From contig NZ_CP087132.1 of the NCBI RefSeq assembly GCF_020911885.1, positions 558,001 to 622,000 of the forward strand: a stretch of 64,000 nt of DNA. Direction: 5' to 3'. A program made the position numbers and the translations under genes. Below the pieces are notes generated by a model. The model was given only the letters and a program-made list of their open reading frames with translations, did not search any database and was not told the DNA's origin. The stretch comes from Flavobacterium acetivorans. Its GTDB lineage: Bacteria; Bacteroidota; Bacteroidia; Flavobacteriales; Flavobacteriaceae. This document shows, one piece after another, positions 13,924 to 24,511 of the stretch; within the stretch, counting starts at the first letter, position 1, and each line of letters begins with the position of its first letter.

Positions 13924-15174
13924 ATGGCCTATTTATTTACGTCAGAATCTGTAAGCGAAGGACATCCAGACAAAATTGCAGATCAAATTTCGGACGCATT
14001 AATTGATAACTTTTTAGCATTTGACCCGGAATCAAAAGTGGCTTGTGAGACTCTGGTTACAACTGGACAGGTAATTTTGGCCGGAGAAGTAAAATCAAAT
14101 ACTTACCTAGACGTACAACAAATCGCTCGTGAAGTAATCAAAAAAATTGGTTATACAAAAAGTGAATATATGTTTGAAGCTAATTCTTGTGGAATTCTTT
14201 CTGCAATTCACGAGCAATCTGCTGACATAAACCAAGGAGTTGACAGACCTAATCCTGAAGAACAAGGAGCTGGTGACCAAGGAATGATGTTTGGCTATGC
14301 AACAAACGAAACGGATAGTTATATGCCCTTGGCACTTGATTTATCTCATAAATTATTACAGGAATTAGCCATTTTAAGACGTGAGAATAAGGAGATTACT
14401 TATTTACGTCCAGACGCTAAATCTCAGGTAACTTTAGAATACAGTGACGATAATAAACCAACTCGTATTGACGCGATTGTAATTTCGACACAACACGATG
14501 ATTTTGACGAAGAAGCTACTATGCTTGCAAAAATCAAAAAAGACATCATCGAAATATTGATTCCAAGAATCATTGCAAAAAATCCTAAACAAGCCCACTT
14601 ATTTAATGATAAAATCCAATACCACATCAACCCAACGGGGAAATTTGTAATTGGAGGTCCTCACGGAGATACGGGATTAACAGGAAGAAAAATCATTGTG
14701 GATACTTACGGTGGAAAAGGCGCTCACGGCGGTGGTGCTTTCTCTGGAAAAGACCCATCTAAAGTGGACAGAAGCGCAGCTTATGCTACACGTCATATCG
14801 CTAAAAACTTAGTCGCTGCTGGAATTGCTGATGAAATTTTGGTTCAGGTTTCTTATGCTATTGGTGTTGCAAAACCAATGGGAATCTTCATTGATACTTA
14901 CGGAACATCAAAAGTAAACTTAACCAATGGTGAAATTGCCAAAAAAGTAGAAGCTATCTTCGATATGCGCCCTTACTTTATCGAGCAACGTTTGAAATTA
15001 AGAAACCCTATTTACAGCGAAACGGCTGCTTACGGACACATGGGACGCACGCCAGAAACCGTTACAAAAACATTCTCTGCTCCCGGAGGATTAACAAAAA
15101 CAGTTGATGTTGAGTTATTCACTTGGGAAAAATTAGATTTTGTTGACCAAGTTAAAACCGCTTTTGGATTGTAA
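13924..15174 (+). CDS. metK: S-adenosylmethionine synthetase
   Basis: A 416-residue methionine adenosyltransferase that makes SAM from methionine and ATP. Family signatures are clear: [15 protein letters not shown] at residues 8-22, the hexapeptide [13 protein letters not shown] near 118, and the phosphate-binding [19 protein letters not shown] near 274. The length agrees with the long bacterial form found in Bacteroidetes. Upstream lie a consensus promoter and a SAM-II riboswitch, giving product feedback. A strong terminator follows 33 bases after the stop. Confidence 0.99.
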   Translation: MAYLFTSESVSEGHPDKIADQISDALIDNFLAFDPESKVACETLVTTGQVILAGEVKSNTYLDVQQIAREVIKKIGYTKSEYMFEANSCGILSAIHEQSADINQGVDRPNPEEQGAGDQGMMFGYATNETDSYMPLALDLSHKLLQELAILRRENKEITYLRPDAKSQVTLEYSDDNKPTRIDAIVISTQHDDFDEEATMLAKIKKDIIEILIPRIIAKNPKQAHLFNDKIQYHINPTGKFVIGGPHGDTGLTGRKIIVDTYGGKGAHGGGAFSGKDPSKVDRSAAYATRHIAKNLVAAGIADEILVQVSYAIGVAKPMGIFIDTYGTSKVNLTNGEIAKKVEAIFDMRPYFIEQRLKLRNPIYSETAAYGHMGRTPETVTKTFSAPGGLTKTVDVELFTWEKLDFVDQVKTAFGL

Positions 15175-15206
15175 TTTATAATCTTAGCTTTTCAATTTCA
15201 AATTTT

Positions 15207-15245
15207 AAACCCCGAAGTCTGCAATTACAGACTTCGGGGTTTTTG
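15207..15245 (+). terminator. Terminator of metK
   Basis: AAACCCCGAAGTCTG pairs with CAGACTTCGGGGTTT around CAATTA, followed by further T residues. Confidence 0.92.
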
Positions 15246-15300
15246 TTTGGTAATATGCTATAATATCACTTACTTAGTACAAATTAACCTACTTAAAATT

Positions 15301-17070
15301 ATGGCTGAATTTCCAACATTGCGAAGTATTTTAAATAAAGCAAAAGAAACACTCTCTCGATTTCCTTTAGAATCATTAACAGCGATTTTTGGAACCGTTT
15401 TTGCCATTTTACTCTCAGAAGAGAAAAACGACATCCAAGAAAATTTCTATGTAAAAGCAATCATGTGTTGCACTTTAGGTCTAGTACTTTTCCTCTCGGT
15501 TAGTTTGTATTCTTCAGCAAGAAAAATAGAAATCTGGATGCGATTCTTGATCAGTTTGATCCTTGCTGGCTTAGTCAGTGTTTTTATCTTTAGCTTTTCT
15601 GAGAAAATAACAACAATTGAGTTTTTGAACTATTTTGTTCTCAATATCGCAATCCATTTACTGGTTTCCTTTTCCGGTTTTCTTCCAAGAGCTTACAATC
15701 AAGACGCATTTTGGGAATTCAACAAACAGCTTTTTTTACGCATTTTGACCTCTGGCTTATATAGCGCTGTACTTTTTGGCGGCTTAGCGCTAGCCATCTT
15801 GGCTGTTGCCAATCTTTTTAATGTTAATTTTTACAATAACATCTACATCCATTTGTTTTTTATCATTGGCGGTACTTTTAATACAATCTTCTTTTTGTCT
15901 GGAGTTCCTGACACTAACAATGAAAAAACACCACTAGTTCTTAATTATCCAAAAGGCCTTAAGAACTTCACCCAATATGTTTTACTGCCACTAATAAGCA
16001 TCTATTTAGTCATTTTAATTTCTTACGAAGCCAAAATATTAATCACCTTTTCCTTGCCTATAGGCTGGGTCTCTAACTTAGTGTTAGTTTTTGCCATCTT
16101 TGGCATTCTCTCTTTTCTATTAGTTCTTCCTATTGCAAAAAACACCGAAAATCTTTGGATACGAAACTTCAACAGATGGTTTTATTATCTGCTGGTTCCA
16201 TTATTAGGGCTCCTTTTCTGGGCAATATTGTACCGCATACACCTCTATGGATTTACCCATGAACGTTATTATGTATTGCTACTATCCATCTGGCTGACCG
16301 TAGTTGTGGGTTATTTTATAATTCAAAACCAACCTAAAATAAAATTCATTCCTATTAGTATGTGCTTAGCGGCATTATTCTCGATAATAGGCCCGCAAAG
16401 CGCCGACACGATTTCGAAAAACAGCCAACTCTCGAGGTTTGAGTCCTACATGCAAAAGACCGAAAAGCAAAAACTTACTTATAAAGAAGAGCAAGATTTA
16501 AGCAGTATCGTCGATTTTTTAGAAGATAATTATTCAACAGAAATATTGATTCCTTATACAAAAGACAAATTAAGCGCCTTGCTTAAAAAAGACAAATCAC
16601 CTAATTCTACACAGATTATGAAAGCATTAGGCTTAGAATACCGTTCTAAATATGAAAATCAGTCCGACAATAAAACTGCTTTTTATTACACCTTTTATAA
16701 CGATAATGACTTCACTATAAAAAACATTCATGGCTATGATTTTTCATTCTCCATTTCTGATAATTCAAATTTAGAATGTTTTGATTGTATAAAAATTGAC
16801 CAAACAACTTACACAATACAATCTACCAAGAGAGAATACGGACTGGATTTACAAATCAACCAAGACACTATTCCGTTTAGAATTGTAGATTTTGTTAATA
16901 ACAATCCCGCTTTTGAAAAAAACCATTCAAGTGAAAAAATCATACAAAAAATAGAATCCAACAACTATTCCATTCTACTTAGTTATCGCAATATGAGCGG
17001 GAAAAGAGAAGGTAAAACTAAAAAAATAGACCAGTTCCTAATCGATGTATTAGTCCGAATAAAAAACTGA
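15301..17070 (+). CDS. DUF4153 family membrane protein
   Basis: A 589-residue protein with about ten to twelve hydrophobic segments in its first 370 residues and a soluble, lysine-rich C-terminal part of about 200 residues. The N-terminus FPTLRSILNKAKETLSRFPLE and the overall layout fit DUF4153 proteins of Bacteroidetes, whose function is unknown. The frame can be extended upstream to a TTG at 15247, but that stretch overlaps the foot of the metK terminator. The ATG at 15301 is therefore chosen. It is a single-gene unit followed by its own terminator. Confidence 0.8.
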   Translation: MAEFPTLRSILNKAKETLSRFPLESLTAIFGTVFAILLSEEKNDIQENFYVKAIMCCTLGLVLFLSVSLYSSARKIEIWMRFLISLILAGLVSVFIFSFSEKITTIEFLNYFVLNIAIHLLVSFSGFLPRAYNQDAFWEFNKQLFLRILTSGLYSAVLFGGLALAILAVANLFNVNFYNNIYIHLFFIIGGTFNTIFFLSGVPDTNNEKTPLVLNYPKGLKNFTQYVLLPLISIYLVILISYEAKILITFSLPIGWVSNLVLVFAIFGILSFLLVLPIAKNTENLWIRNFNRWFYYLLVPLLGLLFWAILYRIHLYGFTHERYYVLLLSIWLTVVVGYFIIQNQPKIKFIPISMCLAALFSIIGPQSADTISKNSQLSRFESYMQKTEKQKLTYKEEQDLSSIVDFLEDNYSTEILIPYTKDKLSALLKKDKSPNSTQIMKALGLEYRSKYENQSDNKTAFYYTFYNDNDFTIKNIHGYDFSFSISDNSNLECFDCIKIDQTTYTIQSTKREYGLDLQINQDTIPFRIVDFVNNNPAFEKNHSSEKIIQKIESNNYSILLSYRNMSGKREGKTKKIDQFLIDVLVRIKN

Positions 17071-17086
17071 AAGCACAATAAAAAGT

Positions 17087-17116
17087 AAAGTTCTCTGATT
17101 CCAAAGAACTTTTTTC
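17087..17116 (+). terminator. Terminator after the DUF4153 gene
   Basis: AAAGTTCT pairs with AGAACTTT, followed by T residues, 17 bases after the stop codon. Confidence 0.75.
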
Positions 17117-17285
17117 ATTGTCAGCACAAAAAACAGCATCATTATAGATTCTATTTTGGTTTTTGAAGTTCATATTCAACACCTAATAATTGAAATGTTA
17201 ATTTTAAAAAATTCCACTACAAAGCCTAAATTTTATCTATTTTTACAATTGAAGAAATTACAAATTATAAAATCATAACAGCGTA

Positions 17286-17900
17286 ATGCACATAGCAGTA
17301 GCAGGGAATATAGGTTCAGGTAAAACAACTTTAACGCGTTTATTAGCAAAACATTTCAAATGGGAGCCTCATTTTGAAGACGTGGTAGACAATCCTTATT
17401 TGGATGATTTCTATCACCAAATGGAGCGTTGGTCTTTTAATTTACAAATCTACTTCTTGAACAGTCGCTTTCGCCAAGTGATGCAAATTCGCGAAAGCGG
17501 TAAAAAAATCATTCAGGACAGAACGATTTATGAAGATGCTCATATTTTTGCGCCCAATCTTTATTCGATGGGACTGATGACCAATCGGGATTTCCAGAAT
17601 TATTCTTCTCTTTTTGAATTGATGGAATCTACGGTTAAAGCGCCCGATTTGTTAATCTATTTAAGAAGCTCTATCCCAAATCTTGTGGGACAAATTCACA
17701 AGCGTGGTCGAGAATACGAATCTACTATTTCCATTGATTATCTAAGCCGTTTAAATGAGCGCTACGAAGCATGGATCCATACTTACGACAGAGGAAAATT
17801 GCTTATTATTGATGTAGACAACATCAATTTTGTTGATAAACCCGAAGACTTAGGAAACATCATCAGCAGAATAGACGCAGAGATAAACGGATTATTTTAA
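17286..17900 (+). CDS. Deoxynucleoside kinase
   Basis: A 204-residue nucleoside kinase of the dNK/dGK-dAK family that phosphorylates deoxynucleosides for salvage. The P-loop GNIGSGKTTL is at residues 7-16, the substrate-base motif ERWSFNLQIYFLNSRF near residue 48, and QDRTIYEDAHIF (DRS-like catalytic motif) near residue 78. The lid region HKRGREYE lies near 138. Which deoxynucleoside it prefers cannot be read from sequence. It is monocistronic and convergent with hppA, with a bidirectional terminator between. Confidence 0.92.
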   Translation: MHIAVAGNIGSGKTTLTRLLAKHFKWEPHFEDVVDNPYLDDFYHQMERWSFNLQIYFLNSRFRQVMQIRESGKKIIQDRTIYEDAHIFAPNLYSMGLMTNRDFQNYSSLFELMESTVKAPDLLIYLRSSIPNLVGQIHKRGREYESTISIDYLSRLNERYEAWIHTYDRGKLLIIDVDNINFVDKPEDLGNIISRIDAEINGLF

Positions 17901-17944
17901 TCCTTATATCCATTCCTAAAAAAGAAGCAAAAACTCTTTAAAAA

Positions 17945-17977
17945 ATAAAAATGCCCCACGAAAGTGAGGCATTTTCT
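17945..17977. terminator. Bidirectional terminator between the deoxynucleoside kinase gene and hppA
   Basis: AAAATGCC...CAC-GAAA-GTG...GGCATTTT, a stem flanked by A and T runs, lies between two convergent genes. Confidence 0.88.
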
Positions 17978-17993
17978 TTACAATCAAGTTAAA

Positions 17994-20459
17994 TCAATTC
18001 TTCAAGCCATCAATTTTGGCCCGAACCTCAGCTTCCGTTCCTTCAAAAACTTGAACCTCAGATTTTCCATTGGTAGTTGTTTTGACTGTCGCCTTCACCT
18101 TTCCATCAGTATTTATTTTTTCGATAGAAACTTCTTTAGAAACAGTCTCAGTCATCATATTACCTGAATTCATATATTTGCACGATTTACTGTTACATCC
18201 ATTAGCTATACATTCTTCTTTAGACATCGAATGACATGTCCCTGAAGAAACGCAACAAGAAGCTTTATCAGAAATAGTATGGCTTCCGTTTCCTAAGATA
18301 GGTGCCATAACCAATCCAATCAAACAGGTCAGTTTAATCAAAATATTCATCGACGGCCCCGAAGTATCCTTGAATGGATCACCAACAGTATCTCCTGTTA
18401 CGGCAGCCTTATGCGCATCTGATCCTTTATAAGTCATTTCGCCGTTGATCATTACACCTGCTTCAAATGATTTTTTGGCATTATCCCAAGCTCCTCCCGC
18501 ATTGTTTTGAAACACCGCCCAAAGCACTCCCGAAACAGTAACACCTGCCATATATCCACCTAACATTTCGGCTATTAATTGATTGTTTTCTCCGTAAACC
18601 AATTTACCCAAAAGAACAATCGCAATTGGAAAACCAATTGTTAAAATTCCCGGCAACATCATTTCTCGTAAGGCTGCTTTTGTGGAAATGTCAACACATT
18701 TTGCATATTCCGGTTTCCCGGTTCCTTCCATAATTCCAGGAATTTCTTTAAACTGACGACGCACTTCATATACCATATCCATCGCTGCTTTTCCTACAGA
18801 ATTCATGGCTAAGGCCGAAAAAACCACCGGAATCATTCCGCCTACAAATAACATGGCTAGAACCGGTGCTTTAAAAATATTAATTCCGTCGATTCCTGTA
18901 AAAGTTACATAAGCCGCAAACAAAGCCAACGAGGTCAATGCTGCCGAAGCTATCGCAAATCCTTTTCCGGTTGCTGCAGTTGTATTCCCCACAGAATCCA
19001 AAATATCTGTTCTTGTACGCACTTCTTTTGGCAATTCACTCATTTCGGCAATTCCTCCTGCATTATCTGATATTGGCCCAAAAGCATCAATTGCTAATTG
19101 CATTGCCGTTGTTGCCATCATTGCCGAAGCCGCTAATGCCACACCGTAAAATCCTGCAAAGGCATAAGAAGTCCAAATTGCTGCAGCGAACAATAATACC
19201 GTTGGAAAAGTTGAAATCATTCCGGTCGCTAAACCTGCAATTACATTAGTTCCTGCTCCTGTACTCGATTTTTGAACAATTGCCATAACCGGTTTTGTGC
19301 CTAATCCGGTATAATATTCCGTAACCGATGAGATCACGCCACCCACAACTAAACCAACAATTGTGGCATAAAAAACCCTCATCGATGAAATGTCTTGACT
19401 TCCCTCTCCGAAAAATTCCATTTTCATGGTTTCTGGTAACATATATTGCACTAAGAAAAAACAAGCAATAGCTGTTAATATAATAGAAACCCAGTTCCCT
19501 ACATTCAATGCTTTTTGCACTTGCGCTTCTTTTGCATTTTCATCGGTAATTTTCACAAGCATGGTTCCTATAACAGAAAATAAAATTCCAAAACCGGCAA
19601 TAGCCATTGGCAATAAAATAGGACCTATCCCTCCAAAAGCATCTTGAATATTTCCGCCCATGTCTTTAATAACATAATTCCCAAGAACCATGGCCGCCAA
19701 TACCGTAGCTACATAAGAACCAAATAAATCCGCTCCCATTCCAGCCACATCCCCAACATTATCCCCAACATTATCCGCAATCGTCGCCGGATTACGAGGA
19801 TCATCCTCAGGAATACCCGCTTCGACTTTACCCACTAAATCAGCACCTACGTCAGCGGCTTTTGTATAAATCCCACCACCAACACGGGCAAATAAGGCGA
19901 TAGACTCTGCTCCAAGAGAAAAGCCTGCCAATGTTTCCAGTACAACGGTCATGTCTTCGGTAGAAGTCCAGCTTCCGTTCATAAAAAAGTGAAAAAAGAA
20001 TATAAAAAAGGAGGTTAAACCCAGAACAGCCAAACCTGCAACACCCAATCCCATCACCGTTCCACCACCAAAAGAGACTTTTAATGCCTGAGGTAAACTC
20101 GTACGGGCGGCTTGAGTTGTTCTAACATTAGTTTTTGTTGCTATCTTCATACCCATATTTCCGGCAAGAGCCGAGAAAAAAGCACCAAAAACAAAAGCTA
20201 CTACTATTAAAAGATGTGTTTTAACTCCCTCAATAAATGTAATCCCTGCTAAAACGATACTCGCTAAAAGTACAAAAACGGCTAACAATCTATATTCGGC
20301 TTTCAAGAAAGCAAGCGCTCCTTCATAGATGTGATCTGAAATCTCTTTCATCTTTCCGTCTCCGGCATCTTGTTTTAAAACCCAAGTTCTTTTAACCCAC
20401 ATAAAAAGAAGCCCTACAATTGCCATGACTATTGGCAAATAAATCATCATTGTATTCAT
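17994..20459 (-). CDS. hppA: Membrane-bound, ion-pumping pyrophosphatase with Cys-rich C-terminal extension
   Basis: An inner-membrane pyrophosphatase that couples PPi hydrolysis to H+ or Na+ export. The catalytic signature starts [18 protein letters not shown] and continues with [19 protein letters not shown] (about residues 194-246). The [10 protein letters not shown] motif carries alanine where K+-independent enzymes have lysine, so a K+-dependent enzyme is expected. About 16 membrane segments are present. At 821 residues it is longer than usual: after the last membrane segment come about 90 extra residues. These hold seven to eight cysteines ([22 protein letters not shown]) and then a threonine/lysine-rich tail. 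The soluble pyrophosphatase gene lies just upstream. Confidence 0.97.
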   Translation of the reverse strand: MNTMMIYLPIVMAIVGLLFMWVKRTWVLKQDAGDGKMKEISDHIYEGALAFLKAEYRLLAVFVLLASIVLAGITFIEGVKTHLLIVVAFVFGAFFSALAGNMGMKIATKTNVRTTQAARTSLPQALKVSFGGGTVMGLGVAGLAVLGLTSFFIFFFHFFMNGSWTSTEDMTVVLETLAGFSLGAESIALFARVGGGIYTKAADVGADLVGKVEAGIPEDDPRNPATIADNVGDNVGDVAGMGADLFGSYVATVLAAMVLGNYVIKDMGGNIQDAFGGIGPILLPMAIAGFGILFSVIGTMLVKITDENAKEAQVQKALNVGNWVSIILTAIACFFLVQYMLPETMKMEFFGEGSQDISSMRVFYATIVGLVVGGVISSVTEYYTGLGTKPVMAIVQKSSTGAGTNVIAGLATGMISTFPTVLLFAAAIWTSYAFAGFYGVALAASAMMATTAMQLAIDAFGPISDNAGGIAEMSELPKEVRTRTDILDSVGNTTAATGKGFAIASAALTSLALFAAYVTFTGIDGINIFKAPVLAMLFVGGMIPVVFSALAMNSVGKAAMDMVYEVRRQFKEIPGIMEGTGKPEYAKCVDISTKAALREMMLPGILTIGFPIAIVLLGKLVYGENNQLIAEMLGGYMAGVTVSGVLWAVFQNNAGGAWDNAKKSFEAGVMINGEMTYKGSDAHKAAVTGDTVGDPFKDTSGPSMNILIKLTCLIGLVMAPILGNGSHTISDKASCCVSSGTCHSMSKEECIANGCNSKSCKYMNSGNMMTETVSKEVSIEKINTDGKVKATVKTTTNGKSEVQVFEGTEAEVRAKIDGLKN

Positions 20460-20513
20460 AAATTCGTTTTGGTTTTTGGTTAATAATCAATAGTATAGAA
20501 AAACGAATTTAAA

Positions 20514-20552
20514 CAAAAAAAGCAATATTCTTACAGAATATTGCTTTTTTTA
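20514..20552. terminator. Bidirectional terminator between ppa and hppA
   Basis: AAAAAAAGCAATATTC pairs with GAATATTGCTTTTTTT around a 5-base loop. It separates the two same-strand pyrophosphatase genes. Confidence 0.92.
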
Positions 20553-20568
20553 AGATATTTGAAAAAGA

Positions 20569-21099
20569 TTATTTAATGCTAAATAAGCCTTCTGGTTTAT
20601 TTTCTATTTGATCAAAACGCTCCGTACATGCTTTCAAAATTGCATAGGCTTCGTCTCTATCTCCCCAACCACCTACATCGACAGTTTTGTTTTCAAGATC
20701 CTTATATACTTGGAAGAAATGTTCGATTTCTTTCAATAAATGCGGATTCATATCGGATAGATTTTCCAATTTATTCCAGATTGGATCAGAAACCGGCACA
20801 CAGATAACTTTCTCATCTGGTCCTTTATCATCTGCCATATGGAAAACCCCGATAGGCTTTACTTCCATTACACATCCAGGAAAAGTAGGCTCATTTACTA
20901 AAACCAATACATCCAAAGGGTCTCCATCTAATGCAAGAGTTTCTGGTATAAAACCATAATCGGCCGGATACATCATTGAAGAGAACAACATTCTATCGAA
21001 ACGCATTCTTTTAATTTCAAAATCGTATTCGTATTTATTTCTACTCCCTCTTGGGATTTCGATTAATACATCGAAAGTTTTTAATTTGTCTGCAGTCAT
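20569..21099 (-). CDS. ppa: Inorganic pyrophosphatase (soluble, family I)
   Basis: A 176-residue cytosolic enzyme that hydrolyses PPi to phosphate and so pulls biosynthetic reactions forward. The family I signature is DGDPLDVLVL (around residues 57-66) with the Mg-binding aspartates, preceded by YPADYGFIPET. IEIPRGSRNKYEYD near the N-terminus supplies substrate-binding lysine and arginine residues. The length fits bacterial family I enzymes. It lies directly upstream of hppA on the same strand but is separated from it by a strong terminator, so the two are probably independent transcripts. Confidence 0.98.
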   Translation of the reverse strand: MTADKLKTFDVLIEIPRGSRNKYEYDFEIKRMRFDRMLFSSMMYPADYGFIPETLALDGDPLDVLVLVNEPTFPGCVMEVKPIGVFHMADDKGPDEKVICVPVSDPIWNKLENLSDMNPHLLKEIEHFFQVYKDLENKTVDVGGWGDRDEAYAILKACTERFDQIENKPEGLFSIK

Positions 21100-21211
21100 T
21101 TTATCGTATGTCTTAAATTCTATTTATGCGAGTGCAAAAGTAGTTTAAAAACCCATTCACCACAAGAATAATCCGTCATAAAACGCAAGAAAACAAAAGC
21201 TTTACTATTTA

Positions 21212-21814
21212 TTAGTATGAAATTGTCCTTCCTCTTTTTTTTAAATAATAATGCCATAAAATAAAAGTAGCATACGAACGATACGGGCTCCATTTTACGG
21301 CTCGTGCTGCCATGGCTTCTTTTTCATGGATATTGAGTAGCTCTTTTATGGTATTAATTATGGCTATATCTCCCAGTGGCAATAAATCCGGCTCCTCAAG
21401 GCAAAACATTAAATAAATATCAATGGTCCAGTTGCCAATTCCTTTAATCCTGATAAGTTCTTCTCGAACCTGTTGAGCAGGCTTATTGGCCAGACTCTCT
21501 AAATTGATTTCCTTATTCACAACCGCCAAGGCTAATGCTTTAATATAAGCTGTTTTTTGTCGGCTTACGCCAACGGATCTAAACTCTTCATCGGATATAT
21601 TTAAAAGAATCTCCGGTTCAACCTTTTTTGCTGCTGCTTTTAATTTCAAAAAAGCAGCCTTGGCAGAATCAATAGAAACTTGCTGCTCTAAAATCAGCAA
21701 AACTAAAGTCCCAAAACCTTGTGGTCTTTTGGGAATTACGGGCAGGCCATATTTTTCAATTATCAAGCTGAAAACTGACTCTTTTTCTAAAAGATATTCT
21801 ATAGCTTCTTGCAT
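21212..21814 (-). CDS. DNA-3-methyladenine glycosylase II-like (AlkA/HhH-GPD family)
   Basis: A 200-residue base-excision repair glycosylase that removes alkylated purines. The helix-hairpin-helix is LIRIKGIGNWTIDIYLM (near residues 120-136) and the catalytic aspartate is in LPLGDIAI about 18 residues later. The N-terminal region QQVSIDSAKAAFLKL matches the family. It is shorter than E. coli AlkA (282) because the AlkA N-terminal domain is absent, which is common. Single gene, ends about 110 bases before ppa. Confidence 0.88.
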   Translation of the reverse strand: MQEAIEYLLEKESVFSLIIEKYGLPVIPKRPQGFGTLVLLILEQQVSIDSAKAAFLKLKAAAKKVEPEILLNISDEEFRSVGVSRQKTAYIKALALAVVNKEINLESLANKPAQQVREELIRIKGIGNWTIDIYLMFCLEEPDLLPLGDIAIINTIKELLNIHEKEAMAARAVKWSPYRSYATFILWHYYLKKRGRTISY

Positions 21815-21950
21815 GTTCTTTTTTTAGCCCAGATTACTTCACTTAATATCTATTTTAATAGGTGTTCAGTGAACTTCGTTTGCAGTGTAAATCCTTTTCC
21901 TTTTTTTAATAAAAAAGGAAAATATTGAAACGAATAGCTGGAAATAGCTC

Positions 21951-24437
21951 CTAGAAATAAAACCCAAAAGATCCTTTTACAGAAAAACGCTGGGTGTCTG
22001 GCGTATTCAAATAATTTCCTCTCCAAGCAAAATCAATACGCAGAACTTTGAAAATATTTCCGATTCCCGCACTGTATTCCCAGTATACATCTTCGGGTGC
22101 GTTATAAACTAATCTCGATGCATTAATGGCTCTATTGGCATCTGATGCGGTTCCGTAAACGGCTTTTGCGCCAATAATTTCTCGCCAATTGAGCTTTCTC
22201 ATAAATGGAATTCTTGACAACAAACGCCCTCCAAAATTATGATCCCACTGCAACATGGCATATTGATCCGTTACAAACTCGTAAAAATTAAGATTGCTAA
22301 AAGTGTTCTCAATCGTAAAATAAGTCTGATTTCCCGGAATAACATTCATTAACCCCAAAGGAATGGTGCCAAAGGTTTTACCCACTTCCATAATCACATT
22401 AGTACGGCCCAAAGGCCCTATGATAATAGGCTGTTTGTAATACAATTGGATTTTTTCGTATTTGAAATCACTATCTAGTAAACCTTTGAAACCATGACTG
22501 TAATTCACATAAAATCGGCTAAAAGGACTATCAACATTATTCCTTTCTACTCCATATCCAATGGTTTTTCGGTTGGGAGTATATTCGATCTGAAAGTTGA
22601 TTTCTGATTGTTTTACATCGCTTTTGGTCGTTGTATACGTATTATCAGTGTAATAATCCAAGCTAAATGTATTCGAAGCCGACTCTAAAGTTCGATACGA
22701 AAATCCGGTTTGAAAAGTCAAGTTCTTGATTGGCTCTATTTCAACTCCCAAATTACTCAGATTAATATTGGTCAGTTTTCCATTACTTCCTGTAGAAAAC
22801 AGTGACGAAGAAGCAAAACTTCTGCCCAAAACATCATTTGTAGTAGTGAGACTTGCGCCTATTTGTTCTATATCACGCCTGTTCCCTCCTGAAATTATAA
22901 TTCTGTTTTTCTTGTCGACCATCCACTTACCTGAAAGTCCGTATTTGAATTTATCATCCCCAAATCCATAAGCAGTGTATCCTTGCAATCTCCAAGGATC
23001 ATTTGGACCAAAATAAGTTCTTCCTCCTACCCTAATGCGTATTGCCTCGACTTCATTGTAGCCGAAAGTAGAAAAGATAGGGCCGTAATCGAAATGACCG
23101 AATTGTACATAACCACTTCCCAGAATAGAAACTAAATTATATAAATTCTGGAATTTCTTGACTGTCTGCAAGGTATCGAGCATTTTATAAATCCCTTTTT
23201 CATCTTTATTTAGATTTTCAAAACGGTTTTCGTCCCAATATTCTTCCGATTTATTATAGACTTCATTATCAATATAATTGACTTCCTCCTTATAGAATTG
23301 AGCGGGTTTTTCGATATTGAATTTATGATTTTGATACAAAGAAGTCCGTTTTCCATAAACTCCTTTAGATTCTTCTTTTTTATTCAAAGCAAAATCAGAC
23401 ATCATATAATCCCGAGTTAATAGAAAAACAGAATCATTTTGCACTTCAAACTCCTGCTCGATATAAATGTCTTTCACCCAGTTAATATTGGCACTTTTTG
23501 TAACGGCCATATTAATTTTTTTAATCGCAAATGTGGTATCGTTAACCCAAAAATCGCCTTTAAAAGTCAACTCGTTTTTACGTCTTGGATAAAACAGAAT
23601 ATTATAGCACCATTTTTTATCAATATAAGCACTATCCCGAAGAACGTAATTATAAACGTCTATTCCGGTCTTTGACAACGGACTAGTGAAACTTTTATCA
23701 AAAAAGGTCAGGTGATTATTGTAAATATCATAATCAGAGTACAAATCTTTTACAAAAGATAAAATTTGTTGATTATCACTGAATCCTGAGTTTTTATTGG
23801 CCTTTAGCTTCTCTTTTACCTTCTTTAATTTATTATTCCCATAAACATCCGATAAAGACTCGTTTATAAAAATAGGTAAATAGGTTTTTCCGGTAACACT
23901 CGAAGTATCAATATGTTTGAACACAAACTCCATTCCTTTGAAAAGCTTTTTCTTCATAAAAGCACTATCAATGCTATTCATGTCAAATTCTACTTTTTCG
24001 TACTTCTCCATCTGGTATTGATCGAACTGGTAAAGCCCATTTTTGCGCTTTCTCTCCCATATTTTTCGAAGAATATCAAGAGCCGGATTATTTTTTTTAG
24101 AAGTTTTTCCTGTAAAAATTACGACTTCGTTTAAAGACTCGGCTTCGTTTAAACGGATTCTCAAATTATAATTAACAGCCTTTTCCAAAGTGATTTCTCT
24201 GTCGGAGAAACCAACCGAAGTTACTATTACTGCAGTATAGGTATTTTTAGATTCAAGATAAAAATGACCGTCCTCATTAGAAACTATACCTTCGTTAGAA
24301 TCCTTAAATACAACATTGGCAAAAGGGATCGGCTGATTCAATTTATCCACGATAACACCGCTCACTTTTGTTTGTCCAAAAAGGTTTCCACCAATTGTCC
24401 ATAAAAAAAGCAAACACAATAATAGACTCTTATTCAT
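21951..24437 (-). CDS. DUF5686 outer-membrane protein with carboxypeptidase-like regulatory domain
   Basis: An 828-residue protein with a signal peptide (residues 1-21, ending near LFGQ). A carboxypeptidase-D-like beta-sandwich follows (VSGVIVDKLNQPIPFANVVFK, about 25-110), as in the plug-preceding part of SusC-like receptors. The rest is DUF5686, ending in alternating polar/aromatic strands and a terminal aromatic (KGSFGFYF), which suggests a C-terminal beta-barrel. No TonB box or plug is visible, so it is not a classical SusC. The function of DUF5686 is unknown. Monocistronic. Confidence 0.85.
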   Translation of the reverse strand: MNKSLLLCLLFLWTIGGNLFGQTKVSGVIVDKLNQPIPFANVVFKDSNEGIVSNEDGHFYLESKNTYTAVIVTSVGFSDREITLEKAVNYNLRIRLNEAESLNEVVIFTGKTSKKNNPALDILRKIWERKRKNGLYQFDQYQMEKYEKVEFDMNSIDSAFMKKKLFKGMEFVFKHIDTSSVTGKTYLPIFINESLSDVYGNNKLKKVKEKLKANKNSGFSDNQQILSFVKDLYSDYDIYNNHLTFFDKSFTSPLSKTGIDVYNYVLRDSAYIDKKWCYNILFYPRRKNELTFKGDFWVNDTTFAIKKINMAVTKSANINWVKDIYIEQEFEVQNDSVFLLTRDYMMSDFALNKKEESKGVYGKRTSLYQNHKFNIEKPAQFYKEEVNYIDNEVYNKSEEYWDENRFENLNKDEKGIYKMLDTLQTVKKFQNLYNLVSILGSGYVQFGHFDYGPIFSTFGYNEVEAIRIRVGGRTYFGPNDPWRLQGYTAYGFGDDKFKYGLSGKWMVDKKNRIIISGGNRRDIEQIGASLTTTNDVLGRSFASSSLFSTGSNGKLTNINLSNLGVEIEPIKNLTFQTGFSYRTLESASNTFSLDYYTDNTYTTTKSDVKQSEINFQIEYTPNRKTIGYGVERNNVDSPFSRFYVNYSHGFKGLLDSDFKYEKIQLYYKQPIIIGPLGRTNVIMEVGKTFGTIPLGLMNVIPGNQTYFTIENTFSNLNFYEFVTDQYAMLQWDHNFGGRLLSRIPFMRKLNWREIIGAKAVYGTASDANRAINASRLVYNAPEDVYWEYSAGIGNIFKVLRIDFAWRGNYLNTPDTQRFSVKGSFGFYF

Positions 24438-24448
24438 AATTTTCGTTT

Positions 24449-24488
24449 AAAAAAAAAGCTTCATCAAACTAACGTAAGATGAAGCCTT
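24449..24488 (-). terminator. Terminator of pdhB
   Basis: On the minus strand GCTTCATC and GATGAAGC form a stem followed by a run of nine T residues, 24 bases after the pdhB stop. Confidence 0.85.
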
Positions 24489-24511
24489 AATAGTATTGGC
24501 AAATGTATGTA

